DNA from: Streptomyces niphimycinicus
Lineage (GTDB): Bacteria; Actinomycetota; Actinomycetes; Streptomycetales; Streptomycetaceae
DNA length: 56,977 nt
NCBI RefSeq assembly: GCF_018883605.1
Contig: NZ_JAHLEM010000082.1
Span: forward strand, 1-56,977
Direction of reading: 5' to 3'
Positions 36,229-44,899 of the stretch are shown here, piece by piece (the stretch's first letter is position 1; every line of letters begins with the position of its first letter). The notes beneath the pieces were generated by a model, which was not told the origin of the DNA, made no database searches, and saw nothing but the letters and a program-made list of their open reading frames with translations. Both the position numbers and the translations under genes were made by a program.

Positions 36229-36302
36229 TCGGTGTCGGAGCGGTCGGTGTCGGAGCGGTCGGTGTCGGAGCGGTCGGTGTCGGAGCGGTCGGTGTCGGAG
36301 GG
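36229..36302. repeat. Five 15-bp tandem repeats in the gudD leader
   Basis: About five near-perfect copies of GGTCGGTGTCGGAGC (plus strand) fill the gap between the permease stop and the gudD start. On the mRNA strand the unit is CTCCGACACCGACCG. The copies are almost identical, so array length may vary between strains. Confidence 0.9.
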
Positions 36303-36318
36303 GTCGCACAGGGAGGGT

Positions 36319-37641
36319 TCAGATGATGGCTTCGATGGCCAGCACACCGCCGAGGCCGAGGACCGCGAGCACGGTGGTGTAGGTGGTGCGTGCCTTGATG
36401 GCGTCGATGACGGAGAGGTTGAAGTACTCCTTGAACATCCAGAAGCCGGGGTCGTTCACATGGCTGAAGGCGATCGATCCACAGGAGACGGCGAGGACCA
36501 TCAGCTCGGGGTGGACTCCGCTGTTCTCCAGGAGCGGCTGCACCACACCGGCGGCGGTGACCACGGCGACCGTAGCCGATCCGAGCGCCACCCGCAGGAC
36601 GACGGCGATGAGCCAGGCGAGGATGATCGGCGAGATGGACCAGCCGTCGGTGAGGTCCTTGATGTAGTCGGAGATCCCGCCCTCGACCAGGACCTCCTTG
36701 AACGCGCCGCCGGCCCCGATGACCAGCAGGATCATCGCCATCGCCTGGGCCGCCGAGTTGCAGGAGGCGCTGACCTCGGCCAGGCTCCGGCCGATCCGGG
36801 GGCCGAACGCCCACGCCGCCAGCAGCAGGGTCAGCAGCAGGGCGATCGGCGCGGAGCCGATGAAGGCGATGGCGTGCAGGGCGGGGCTGTCGCCGGACAC
36901 CGCCATATCGGTCACCGCGGCGCCGGCGATCAGCACCACCGGGACCAGGGCCACCGACAGCGACCAGCCGAGGCCCGGCATCTCCTCCTCGGTGAAGGTG
37001 CGCTCGCTGACCAGGCCCTTGGGGATCTCGGGGTCCATCCGCCGGACGAACGGGAGCCGCGGCCACACCAGGGCGATCAGCGCACCGGCCGGAACGGCGA
37101 TGAACAGCCCGTAGAACAGGGTCAGACCGACGGAGGCGTGGAAGGTCGAGGCCACGGCGGTGGGTCCGGGGTGCGGCGGCAGAAAGCTGTGCATGGTCGA
37201 CAGGGCGATCGACATCGGAAGCCCGACCCACAGCAGGTTCTTGCGGGTGACCCGGACGATGGTGAACGCCACCGGCACGATGATGACGAAGGCGACCTCG
37301 TAGAACATGGTCACGCCGATGAGCATGGCGGTGACCACCATCGCCACCTGGACCCAGCGCAGTCCGAAGGTGTCGATGAGGGTGTTGGCTATCCGCTGGG
37401 CCGCGCCGCAGTCGCCCATGACCCGGCCGACCATGGCGCCGAGACCGACGACGAGCATGGTGTCGCCGATCTGACCCCCGACGCCCTCTCCGAGGACATC
37501 GGGGATCTTCTCCACCTCGACCCCCCGCACCAGCGCGACACCGACGGCCACGAGGAGCAGGGCGATGAAGCCGTTGAGCTTCAGCTTGGTCATGAGGAAC
37601 AGAAGGATCACCACGCTGATTCCGACGACGACAAGAGGCAT
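36319..37641 (-). CDS. GntP-family sugar-acid:proton symporter
   Basis: 440 residues from ATG 37641 ([17 protein letters not shown]) with GGGGAACTGAAGAC upstream. About 12 hydrophobic segments and GntP signatures: [81 protein letters not shown]. The family carries gluconate and related sugar acids. Between two hexarate dehydratases it most likely imports glucarate or galactarate (inference). Confidence 0.93.
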   Translation of the reverse strand: MPLVVVGISVVILLFLMTKLKLNGFIALLLVAVGVALVRGVEVEKIPDVLGEGVGGQIGDTMLVVGLGAMVGRVMGDCGAAQRIANTLIDTFGLRWVQVAMVVTAMLIGVTMFYEVAFVIIVPVAFTIVRVTRKNLLWVGLPMSIALSTMHSFLPPHPGPTAVASTFHASVGLTLFYGLFIAVPAGALIALVWPRLPFVRRMDPEIPKGLVSERTFTEEEMPGLGWSLSVALVPVVLIAGAAVTDMAVSGDSPALHAIAFIGSAPIALLLTLLLAAWAFGPRIGRSLAEVSASCNSAAQAMAMILLVIGAGGAFKEVLVEGGISDYIKDLTDGWSISPIILAWLIAVVLRVALGSATVAVVTAAGVVQPLLENSGVHPELMVLAVSCGSIAFSHVNDPGFWMFKEYFNLSVIDAIKARTTYTTVLAVLGLGGVLAIEAII

Positions 37642-37821
37642 GTCTTCAGTTCCCCTTTGAACTGGGGCCGGTGAGCTGGAGGCTCGAGCGGATCGCCACA
37701 CGGGAAAAGGAGTCCACGTACATGCACTCCGTCTATATATGAAGATGGAGGCTAGAGGGGTGAACACCGCTGGTCAATGGGTGTGCCAGGGATTCACGAT
37801 CGGCGTCGGTGTGAACCGGAC

Positions 37822-38997
37822 TTACCGGGTGCCGAATTCGGCCTTGGCTCCCGTCCAGGCGCGGGCCTGCTCGCTGAGGGTGATACCGAGGCCGGGCCGT
37901 GCGGACACCCGCATCCGGCCGTCGCTGATCTGGAGCCGCTCGTTGAACAGCGGCTCCAGCCAGTCGAAATGCTCCACCCATGGCTCGTGCGGATAGGCGG
38001 CCGCGAGATGGAGGTGGATCTCCATCGCGAAGTGCGGGGCGAGCTGGAGATGGTGCTGTTCGGCGAGGGTGGCCAGCTTGAGGAACTGGGTGATGCCACC
38101 GATGCGCGGTGCGTCGGGCTGAATGATGTCCGCCGCGTTGTGACGTATCAGCTCCCAGTGTTCGGCGACGCCGGCCAGCATCTCCCCGGTGGCCACGGGG
38201 GTGTCCAGCGAGGCGGCGAGGGCCGCGTGGCCCAGTGCGTCATAGGCGTCCAGCGGCTCCTCGATCCAGACCAGGCCGAACTCCTCGAAGGCGCGCCCCA
38301 TGCGCTGTGCGGTGGGCCGGTCCCACTGCTGATTGGCGTCGACCATCAGCGGCACCTCGTCGCCCAGGTGCTCCCGTACGGCGGTCAGCCGGCGCAGGTC
38401 CTCCTTGCCGTCCGGCTGCCCCACCTTGATCTTGATGCCGCCGATTCCGCTGGCCAGGGAGGCCGTGGCGTTCTCCAGAACCTGCTCGGTCGGCGTGTGC
38501 AGAAAGCCGCCCGAGGTGTTGTAGCAGCGGACGGTGTCGCGGTGCGCGCCCAGCAGCTTGGCCAGCGGCAGCCCGGCCCGCTTGGCCTTGAGGTCCCACA
38601 GGGCGATGTCGAAGGCCGCCACCGCCTGGGTGGACAGCCCGCTGCGGCCCACGGAGGCACCGGCCCACACCAGCTTGGTCCAGATCTTGCCGATGTCGCT
38701 GGGGTCCTCACCGAGGAGGGTGGGCGCGATCTCCTGGGCGTGGGCGAACTGGCCGGGTCCTCCCGCGCGCTTGGAGTAGCTGAAGCCGATGCCCTGGTGT
38801 CCCTCCTCGGTGGCGAGTTCGACGAAGAGGAAGGCCACCTCCGTCATCGGCTTCTGGCGCCCGGTGAGAACCTTGGCGTCGCTGATGGGCGTGGCCAGGG
38901 GAAGCACGACCGAGGACACTCGGATCCAGGAGACCCGGTCGAGGGTCGCCTCACCTGGCTGCTGCGCGGCGTGCGTTGCCGTATGCGATGTGGTCAC
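37822..38997 (-). CDS. L-talarate/galactarate dehydratase (enolase superfamily)
   Basis: About 391 residues from GTG 38997 (or 39000), preceded by CAGGGAC. Mandelate-racemase-type features: GGIKIKVGQ (catalytic KxK), MVDANQQWD, VWIEEPLDAYD, VATGEM, and the His block QLAPHFAMEIHLHLAA. The pattern and length fit the TalrD/GalrD group that dehydrates galactarate or epimerises and dehydrates talarate. It complements gudD, as both yield 5-keto-4-deoxyglucarate. A different family member such as a mannonate-type enzyme cannot be fully excluded. It is divergent from the LysR gene. Confidence 0.88.
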   Translation of the reverse strand: MTTSHTATHAAQQPGEATLDRVSWIRVSSVVLPLATPISDAKVLTGRQKPMTEVAFLFVELATEEGHQGIGFSYSKRAGGPGQFAHAQEIAPTLLGEDPSDIGKIWTKLVWAGASVGRSGLSTQAVAAFDIALWDLKAKRAGLPLAKLLGAHRDTVRCYNTSGGFLHTPTEQVLENATASLASGIGGIKIKVGQPDGKEDLRRLTAVREHLGDEVPLMVDANQQWDRPTAQRMGRAFEEFGLVWIEEPLDAYDALGHAALAASLDTPVATGEMLAGVAEHWELIRHNAADIIQPDAPRIGGITQFLKLATLAEQHHLQLAPHFAMEIHLHLAAAYPHEPWVEHFDWLEPLFNERLQISDGRMRVSARPGLGITLSEQARAWTGAKAEFGTR

Positions 38998-39151
38998 CAC
39001 GTGTTGTCCCTGTGTGTGGGCCCGTATGCGGGGCGAGTGGATATCGCCGGATCCGCCCCGGGGCGGCCGGCGAGCTCCTTTGCAAGCTAAGGTCGCCGGA
39101 CGATCTACGTCTAACTTAAAATTGGCATGCGTTGATACCGGGAGAGCATCG

Positions 39152-40063
39152 TTGTTCACGCTCATGCAACTCATCAGCTTTGTGACGGTCGCCGAGGAGC
39201 TGCATTTCACCCGGGCCGCGGAGCGGCTGAAGATGACCCAGCCGCCGCTGAGCCGCCAGATCCAGTTGCTGGAGACCGAGTTGCGGGTCCAGTTGCTGGA
39301 GCGCACCAACCGCTCGGTGCGGCTCACCCCCGCGGGACGCGCCTTCCTCACCGAGGCCCGCCGTATCCTGCGCCAGTCCGAGCACGCGGTCCTCGCCGCC
39401 CGGCAGGTGGCGACGGGCGAGGCGGGGTCCATCGCCATCGGCTTCACGGCGGCCAGCGCCCATTCCGTACTCGGCACCCTGATGGAGATCGCCCGTGCGG
39501 CCATGCCGGGCGCGGAGATCACTCTGCGCGAGATGGTCACCCGGGACCAGTTGGAGGCCGTCACCGAGCAGAGCCTGGACCTGGGCCTGGTGCGGCCCTC
39601 GGTCACCGGACCGGATCTGCGGTCCCGGCCCGCGGCCCGGGAGCGGCTGCTCGCCGCCCTGCCGACGGGACATCCGCTGGCGGCCGGCGAAGGGCCGCTC
39701 CAGGTGGCCGACTTCGACGGGCAGGATCTGCTGATGTACTCGCCCATCGAGGCGCGCTACTTCAACGAGCTGCTCATCAGCATCTTCCGCGCCGCACACG
39801 CCACCCCGGTCTTCTCCCAGTATCTGAGCCAGGTCCACACCATCCTGGCCCTGGTGAACGGCGGCTGGGGAGTGGCCCTGGTCCCGGAGACCGCCGCCCG
39901 GCCCGGCTACCCGAACATCGTCTTCAAATCGGTGGAACTGGCCACTCCGGAGCCGGTAGAACTCAACCTCGTGTGGCGTAAGAACAACGACAATCCGGCC
40001 CTGCACGCGCTGCTCCGCCACGCGGCCGCCCTTCTCCCCGACCAAGGAGACCGACCGTCGTGA
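39152..40063 (+). CDS. LysR-family regulator of the hexarate genes
   Basis: 303 residues. The helix-turn-helix region is FVTVAEELHFTRAAERLKMTQPPLSRQIQLLE; the effector domain includes LLMYSPIEARYFNELL and SQVHTILALVNGGWGVALVP. TTG 39152 is chosen because GGAGAG lies five bases upstream; ATG 39164 has no ribosome binding site at normal distance. It is divergent from the talarate/galactarate dehydratase across about 150 bp that includes an AT-rich CTAACTTAAAATTGG stretch near 39112-39126, so it probably activates the dehydratase in response to a sugar acid. Its stop overlaps the next GTG (GTGA). Confidence 0.9.
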   Translation: MFTLMQLISFVTVAEELHFTRAAERLKMTQPPLSRQIQLLETELRVQLLERTNRSVRLTPAGRAFLTEARRILRQSEHAVLAARQVATGEAGSIAIGFTAASAHSVLGTLMEIARAAMPGAEITLREMVTRDQLEAVTEQSLDLGLVRPSVTGPDLRSRPAARERLLAALPTGHPLAAGEGPLQVADFDGQDLLMYSPIEARYFNELLISIFRAAHATPVFSQYLSQVHTILALVNGGWGVALVPETAARPGYPNIVFKSVELATPEPVELNLVWRKNNDNPALHALLRHAAALLPDQGDRPS

Positions 40064-41349
40064 CACCCAGAACCTCCGGTGGTCTGCTGCGGCGCCACCG
40101 TGACTTCCGGCTGCTGTGGTGCGGTGAGACCGCCGGGAAGTACGGTGCCGCCGTCACCGGAGTGGCGATGCCGCTGATCGCGGTCACCACCTTGCACGCG
40201 GACACCTTCGAGGTCGGGCTGCTGACCGCCGCGAGCTGGGCCCCCTGGCTGGTCATCGGCCTTCCCGCGGGGGCCTGGGTGGACCGGTGGCGCCGAAGGC
40301 CGGTCATGCTGGCGGCCGCCGCGGTCTCGCTGGTGCTCTTCGCGGGTGTTCCGGCGGCCGCCTGGTGCGGTCTGCTGAGCATCCCACTGCTGCTGGCCGT
40401 CGCCCTGTTGACGGGCACGGCCGCGGTGTTCTTCCAGACCGCCTACAGCGCGTATCTCGCCGGCCTCCTGGACTCCGAGGACCAGCCCGAGGGCAACGCC
40501 AAACTGCATGGCAGCGCGTCCGCGGCGCAGATCGCCGGCCAGGGCTCCGGCGGTCTGATCGCACAGCTCGCGGGCGCGGTCAACGGCATGTTCGTCAACG
40601 CCGCGACCTTTCTGGTCTCCCTTGTCTGCCTGACCGGCATCGGCTTCCGCGAACCGCGCGTCCCCCGGGCCGAGCGCCCGCCCCGGGCGCTGGCCCATGA
40701 GGTGGCCGAGGGTCTGCGGCTGATCGCCCGCGACCGGTGGCTGCGCACCCTGACGCTCTTCGCGGCCGCGTCCAACCTGGCGCTGATGGGATACCAGTCG
40801 ATCCGGGTGGTCTTCCTGGTCCGTACCGTCGGTCTGTCCCCCGGGCTGGTCGGTGGGCTCATCGCGGCCGTCAGCCTCGGCGGCGTCGCCGGGGCGTTCT
40901 GCGCCCGCCGTGTCGCCGCCCGGGTCGGCGACGCCCGGGCGACGCTCCTGTTCGAGCTGGGGCTGGCCGTGGGCGCGCTGTTCATGCCGATGACCGCCGA
41001 GGGGCCGTGGGTCGTGCTGTTCGTGGCGGGCGGCTTCTGTGTCACCGCCGGTGTGGTGGCCGGCAATGTGCTCAAGGCGGGCTTCCAGCAGCGCTACTGC
41101 CCACCGGAGCTGCTCGGCCGGCTCACCGCGTCATCGGCGTTCGTCAGCTATGGAACGCTCCCCCTGGGAGCGCTGCTCGGCGGTGCGCTCGGCACCGCGC
41201 TGGGTCTCCGGGCCGCCATGTGGATCACCACGGCGGGCATTCCGCTGGCCGGGCTGATCCTGCTCTTCTCCCCCATCCGGCGCTCCCGGGACCTTCCGGC
41301 GTCCGCGCCGGTCCAGCCACATCATGATGAAGCCCCGGTCACGTCATGA
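40060..41349 (+). CDS. MFS transporter (MFS_3/enterobactin-exporter-like)
   Basis: 429 residues with about 12 hydrophobic segments, beginning LLRRHRDFRLLWCGETAGKYGAAVTGVAMPL, typical of the MFS_3 group. Loop motif PAGAWVDRWRRRPVML. The GTG at 40060 overlaps the LysR stop, so the two genes are translationally coupled. Whether it serves sugar-acid metabolism or exports something else is unknown; MFS_3 members are usually exporters. Its last codons (EAPVTS) and stop form the first unit of a 19-bp tandem repeat. Confidence 0.85.
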   Translation: MTPRTSGGLLRRHRDFRLLWCGETAGKYGAAVTGVAMPLIAVTTLHADTFEVGLLTAASWAPWLVIGLPAGAWVDRWRRRPVMLAAAAVSLVLFAGVPAAAWCGLLSIPLLLAVALLTGTAAVFFQTAYSAYLAGLLDSEDQPEGNAKLHGSASAAQIAGQGSGGLIAQLAGAVNGMFVNAATFLVSLVCLTGIGFREPRVPRAERPPRALAHEVAEGLRLIARDRWLRTLTLFAAASNLALMGYQSIRVVFLVRTVGLSPGLVGGLIAAVSLGGVAGAFCARRVAARVGDARATLLFELGLAVGALFMPMTAEGPWVVLFVAGGFCVTAGVVAGNVLKAGFQQRYCPPELLGRLTASSAFVSYGTLPLGALLGGALGTALGLRAAMWITTAGIPLAGLILLFSPIRRSRDLPASAPVQPHHDEAPVTS

Positions 41350-41404
41350 AGCCCCTGTGACGTCATGAAGCCCCGGTCACGTCGTGAAGTCCCGCTCATG
41401 TCAT
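41327..41404. repeat. 19-bp tandem repeats duplicating the MFS gene 3' end and stop
   Basis: Four copies of TCATGAAGCCCCGGTCACG with a few substitutions (41344-41362, 41363-41381 and 41382-41400, plus the partial first copy from 41327). Copies include TCATGA or TCGTGA, so the stop codon context is repeated. A TGACGTCA palindrome arises at 41358-41365. Confidence 0.85.
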
Positions 41405-41421
41405 GAAAAGGAGCTGTTCCC

Positions 41422-41946
41422 ATGACCACTCCCCCGGCCGCTCCTCGCGCCCGACGCACCGCGGTGCCCGGGGCGCTGGCGGCCCGCGACGACCTCGCGG
41501 ATGCCCACTATGCCTCGGCGTTCGCCTTACCGGTCCCCCGGGCCGGGTCCCTGACCGCCGAGCAGTGGGCGCGGGCCGTCTTCGAGGGCGCTCCGGCTCC
41601 GCTGCGGCGGTTCCTCGTCCTGGGCTGGACGCTGGGGCTCGGCCTCCGGCTGGGCCCCAGGACGTCGCCACGACATGTCCTGGGGTGGGCCGTCTCGGAT
41701 GCGGCGGACCACTCGCTGACCCTCACCGCCCGCTCCCCGCTGGTGCTCACGCACAACGTCGTGGCCATCGAGGACGCGAGGGTCCTGTGGGCGACCTTCG
41801 TACGGTTCGACCGGCCCGTCGGCCGCCCGCTGTGGGCCCTGGCCGCGCCGGTCCACCACCGGACGGTTCCGCGTCTCCTCGGGCGCGCGGCGCGAGATGC
41901 CGCGTCGGCCGGGGAAACCACCCGCGGTGACGGCCGGTTGCCTTGA
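41422..41946 (+). CDS. DUF2867-like protein
   Basis: 174 residues. Features such as ADAHYASAFALPVP, WARAVFEGAPAPLRRFLVLGWTLGLGLRLGP, VLGWAVSD and the ending PLWALAAPVHHRTVPRLLGRAARDA fit DUF2867, a family of small SRPBCC-like proteins of unknown function. AAGGAG at 41407-41412 precedes the ATG. Codon 36 is TTA (41527-41529), suggesting bldA-dependent translation. It lies 83 bp upstream of the P450 on the same strand, so they may be co-transcribed and act on one hydrophobic substrate (inference). Confidence 0.65.
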   Translation: MTTPPAAPRARRTAVPGALAARDDLADAHYASAFALPVPRAGSLTAEQWARAVFEGAPAPLRRFLVLGWTLGLGLRLGPRTSPRHVLGWAVSDAADHSLTLTARSPLVLTHNVVAIEDARVLWATFVRFDRPVGRPLWALAAPVHHRTVPRLLGRAARDAASAGETTRGDGRLP

Positions 41947-42029
41947 GGCCCGGCCGCGTAGCCCGGCCCAGCGGCCCGAGCTACGCTCAAAAGGGAGGGA
42001 CTCGGTTCGCCTTCGAAGGGAGCGTTTCC

Positions 42030-43286
42030 GTGTCCGTCACATCACGCGCGTCGACTCCGGCGCCGCTGCCCAGAGATCGCGACTGCCCCTTCGACCCGCC
42101 CGGTGCCTACGAGGCGCTGCGCGCGGAGGGCGGGGCCAGCCGGCTGGCCTTTCCGGACGGCAAGTCGGGCTGGCTGCTCACCCGGCACGAGGACGTGGCG
42201 CAGTTGCTGGCGGACGAGCGGTTCAGCTCGGACCGCCGCCGGATCTCCTCGCCGGTGCACGCGTTTCCGGTCCGCCCGGACGATCGCCGCATGCTGGGCT
42301 CGTTCATCGGCATGGATCCACCCGAGCACACCCGCTACCGGCGGCTGCTGAGCAAGTGGTTCACCGCCCGGGGGATGCGGCGGCTCCAGCCCCGGATCGA
42401 GGAGATCGTCGACGGCCATCTGGCCGCGATGGAGGGCGCCGGTCCGCCGGCCGACCTGGTGACGTCCTTCGCCCAGCCGATCCCGTCGCTGGTGATCTGC
42501 GAGCTGCTGGGGGTGCCGTACGAGGACCGGGGCGACTTCCAGCGCTGGGCCGCCGTTCTGCTCCGGATCGGCCAGAGCGAGGAGGAGGTCTACGCGGCCC
42601 GGGACGCGCTGTGGGAGTACATGCGGGAGCTGATCGACACCAAGCGGCGGCGGCCGGACGAGGCGCTGCTCTCCCGTCTGGTCAACGGCGAGCACGGCGC
42701 GCCCGGCGGCTCCGGCACCGCCACGGCGGCCGGGCTGACCGACGAGGAGCTGACCGGTGTGGGGCTGCTGCTGCTCATCGCGGGCCATGAGACGACCGCG
42801 AACATGCTGGCCCTTGGCACCTACGCGCTGCTGCGCCACCCCGGGCAGTCGCGCCTGGTGCGGGAGCGGCCCGAGGTGATCGACCACGCGGTCGAGGAGC
42901 TGCTGCGGTATCTGACCATCGTCCAGTTCGGGACGGTACGGGTCGCCCGGGAGGATCTTGAGATCGCCGGGGCGCGGGTGCGGGCCGGGGAGACGGTCGT
43001 CGGGTCGCTCGCCTCGGCCAACCGGGACCCCTCGCGGTTCTCCGACCCCGACACCCTGGACGTCACCCGCGAGACGGCCGATCAGATCGCCTTCGGCCAT
43101 GGCATCCACCAGTGCCTGGGCCAGCATCTGGCGCGGATGGAGATGCGGACGGGCTTTCCCGCCCTGCTGCGGCGCTTCCCCACACTGCGCCTGGCGGTGC
43201 CGCCCGACGAGGTGCCCCTGCGCCACGACATGCTGATCTACGGCGTCCATCGGCTCCCGGTCACCTGGGACCGGGCCGCCGGTTAG
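42030..43286 (+). CDS. Cytochrome P450
   Basis: 418 residues from GTG 42030 (AAGGGAG upstream). Complete soluble bacterial P450: I-helix AGHETTANML (oxygen-activating Thr), ExxR in EELLRY, and the heme-thiolate loop FGHGIHQCLGQHLAR with Cys362. CYP105-like features (FIGMDPPEHTRYRRLLSKWFT, CELLGVPYEDR) suggest xenobiotic or secondary-metabolite oxidation. No ferredoxin gene adjoins it, so electrons must come from elsewhere. Ends at a long hairpin shared with the convergent ATPase gene. Confidence 0.95.
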   Translation: MSVTSRASTPAPLPRDRDCPFDPPGAYEALRAEGGASRLAFPDGKSGWLLTRHEDVAQLLADERFSSDRRRISSPVHAFPVRPDDRRMLGSFIGMDPPEHTRYRRLLSKWFTARGMRRLQPRIEEIVDGHLAAMEGAGPPADLVTSFAQPIPSLVICELLGVPYEDRGDFQRWAAVLLRIGQSEEEVYAARDALWEYMRELIDTKRRRPDEALLSRLVNGEHGAPGGSGTATAAGLTDEELTGVGLLLLIAGHETTANMLALGTYALLRHPGQSRLVRERPEVIDHAVEELLRYLTIVQFGTVRVAREDLEIAGARVRAGETVVGSLASANRDPSRFSDPDTLDVTRETADQIAFGHGIHQCLGQHLARMEMRTGFPALLRRFPTLRLAVPPDEVPLRHDMLIYGVHRLPVTWDRAAG

Positions 43287-43323
43287 GGCCTTTCTGACGG
43301 ATCTCCGTGGGAGAAGGACCCTA
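43284..43323. terminator. Bidirectional hairpin between P450 and ATPase genes
   Basis: TAGGGCCTT at the left pairs with AAGGaCCCTA at the right with one bulge, and an inner ACGGA/TCCGT stem extends it. It includes both stop codons (TAG 43284-43286 on plus, TAG 43323-43321 on minus). Confidence 0.6.
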
Positions 43324-43890
43324 GGCGACCGGCAGATCCGCCCACCAGGTGATGCCCTCATGGCAGGAGTGGCTGCCGTGGCGCGTGGACAGCGCGGTGA
43401 CGATCTCGAGCCCGCGGCCGTGCTCATCGGGCTCCAGGTCCTCGTCCGCCCGCTGACCGGCCGGCACCGGACCGCCGTCGGTCACCTCGATGCGCAGGCC
43501 GGCGGAGCCCTCGCACTCGGTCCAGCGCAGCCGCAGCACGGCCGGGGGCAGGGCGTGCAGGATCGCGTTGGTGACCAGTTCCGAGATCACCATGAGCGCC
43601 TCGTCGAGGCAGTCGTCCGACAGCTCCCATTCGGTCAGCAGCGCGTGCGCCCGCCGCCGCACGGTGGCGACGGCCTCGCAGATATGCGGGACCGGGAGGA
43701 CATGGCCCTCTCCCGCGTCCGCCTCGTCCGCCGGGGGCCGGTCGGGGACCTCGCCGCAGGTCACCACCGGCGCCAGCAGGGGGTTCGGTTCCGGCGCCTG
43801 GGAGCCGACGAGACGGGCGCCGTTGAACTCGACGGTCTCCGCGGCCTGCCCGGTGACGCCGGGCTTCGGGTAGCTCAGTTGTTCCGCCAC
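43321..43890 (-). CDS. RsbW-like ATP-binding (anti-sigma-type) regulator
   Basis: 189 residues from GTG 43890 with AGGAGGAGAC upstream. A ~65-residue variable N-terminus is followed by a GHKL ATPase domain: LDEALMVISELVTNAILHA (N-box), LRIEVTDGGP (G1) and HGRGLEIVTALS (G2). These stand-alone ATPases are abundant in Streptomyces and may act as anti-sigma or serine kinases; none of the partner genes (anti-anti-sigma, sigma) adjoins. Divergent from the IclR gene. Confidence 0.88.
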   Translation of the reverse strand: MAEQLSYPKPGVTGQAAETVEFNGARLVGSQAPEPNPLLAPVVTCGEVPDRPPADEADAGEGHVLPVPHICEAVATVRRRAHALLTEWELSDDCLDEALMVISELVTNAILHALPPAVLRLRWTECEGSAGLRIEVTDGGPVPAGQRADEDLEPDEHGRGLEIVTALSTRHGSHSCHEGITWWADLPVA

Positions 43891-44027
43891 GTCTCCTCCT
43901 CTCCGAGCCGGGTGGGTTGTCTGGGCCGGGCACCCTTCGGGCCGCCTTTTGGCATCCTGGTCTTCTTGTCCCGATACGGACGCTATGGCCCCTCTCCACC
44001 GGGGTCAACGAATCCGAGTCGGCATTA

Positions 44028-44050
44028 CCGAACGTTCGGCGTTTTCGCCG
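44028..44050. promoter_or_regulatory. Overlapping dyads upstream of the IclR/glpK unit
   Basis: The perfect 12-bp palindrome CCGAACGTTCGG (44028-44039) overlaps a second dyad CGGCG-TTTT-CGCCG (44037-44050). Both lie 40-60 bp before the IclR start and are good candidates for the operator of an autoregulating GylR-like protein. Confidence 0.5.
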
Positions 44051-44088
44051 ACAGGCTGTGCCACTGGCCGAAGAGCTACGATCGCGTC

Positions 44089-44856
44089 ATGGCCGGCCCG
44101 GTGCAGTCCATCGAGCGGGCGGCGGCGATTCTGCGGCTGCTCGCCCAGGGCTCCGGTCGGCTCAGTCTGGGCGAGGTGGCCGCCTCGCTCGGCCTCGCGA
44201 AAGGCACCGCGCACGGCATTCTGCGCACGCTCCAGAGCGTCGACTTCGTCGAACAGGACAAGGCGACGGGGAAGTACCAGCTCGGCGCGGCGCTGCTGCA
44301 CCTGGGGACCAGCTATCTCGACATCAACGAGCTGCGGTCCCGCTCCATCAACTGGACCGACGCCCTGGCCGCCCGCAGCGGTGAGGCGGTCCGGCTCGGA
44401 GTGCCCCTGGAGGGCAAGGTCCTCATCGTCCACCACGTCTTCCGGCCCGATGACACCTTCCAGACCCTGGACGTGGGCTCGCTGCTGCCCCTGCACGCCA
44501 GCGCGCTGGGCAAGATCCTGCTGGCATACGGGGCGACCCCGCTGGAGCCGCTCATGGAAACCGAACCGGAGAACTACACCCGTCACACCCTCGTCTCTCC
44601 CCAGCAGCTCAGCCGGGCGATGGGTGAGATCCGCGAGAACGGGTGGGCGGTCGCGACCGAGGAGATGATGGTGGGCGAGGCCGATATCGCCGCGCCGATC
44701 CGCGGACAGGGCGGCCTGGTGGTGGGCGCAGTCGGCATCTCCGGCGCCGTGGACCGCCTCTGCGACGGCAAGGGCCGCCCGCATCCCTCACTCGTCGGGC
44801 TGACGCGCGACGCCGCCCGGGCGATCTCCCGCGATCTCGGCGCGACCCGCTGGTGA
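44089..44856 (+). CDS. IclR-family regulator (GylR-like)
   Basis: 255 residues, the family norm and close to Streptomyces GylR (254). The N-terminal winged helix is [48 protein letters not shown]; the C-terminal ligand domain includes [15 protein letters not shown] and [20 protein letters not shown]. It stands 43 bp upstream of glycerol kinase in the same direction, so it probably represses that gene until glycerol or glycerol-3-phosphate appears. Palindromes at 44028-44050 may be its site. Confidence 0.88.
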   Translation: MAGPVQSIERAAAILRLLAQGSGRLSLGEVAASLGLAKGTAHGILRTLQSVDFVEQDKATGKYQLGAALLHLGTSYLDINELRSRSINWTDALAARSGEAVRLGVPLEGKVLIVHHVFRPDDTFQTLDVGSLLPLHASALGKILLAYGATPLEPLMETEPENYTRHTLVSPQQLSRAMGEIRENGWAVATEEMMVGEADIAAPIRGQGGLVVGAVGISGAVDRLCDGKGRPHPSLVGLTRDAARAISRDLGATRW

Positions 44857-44899
44857 CGCCCCATGCCCTGCTCGAACCCGCCCGAAGGCAGGCCAGGCC

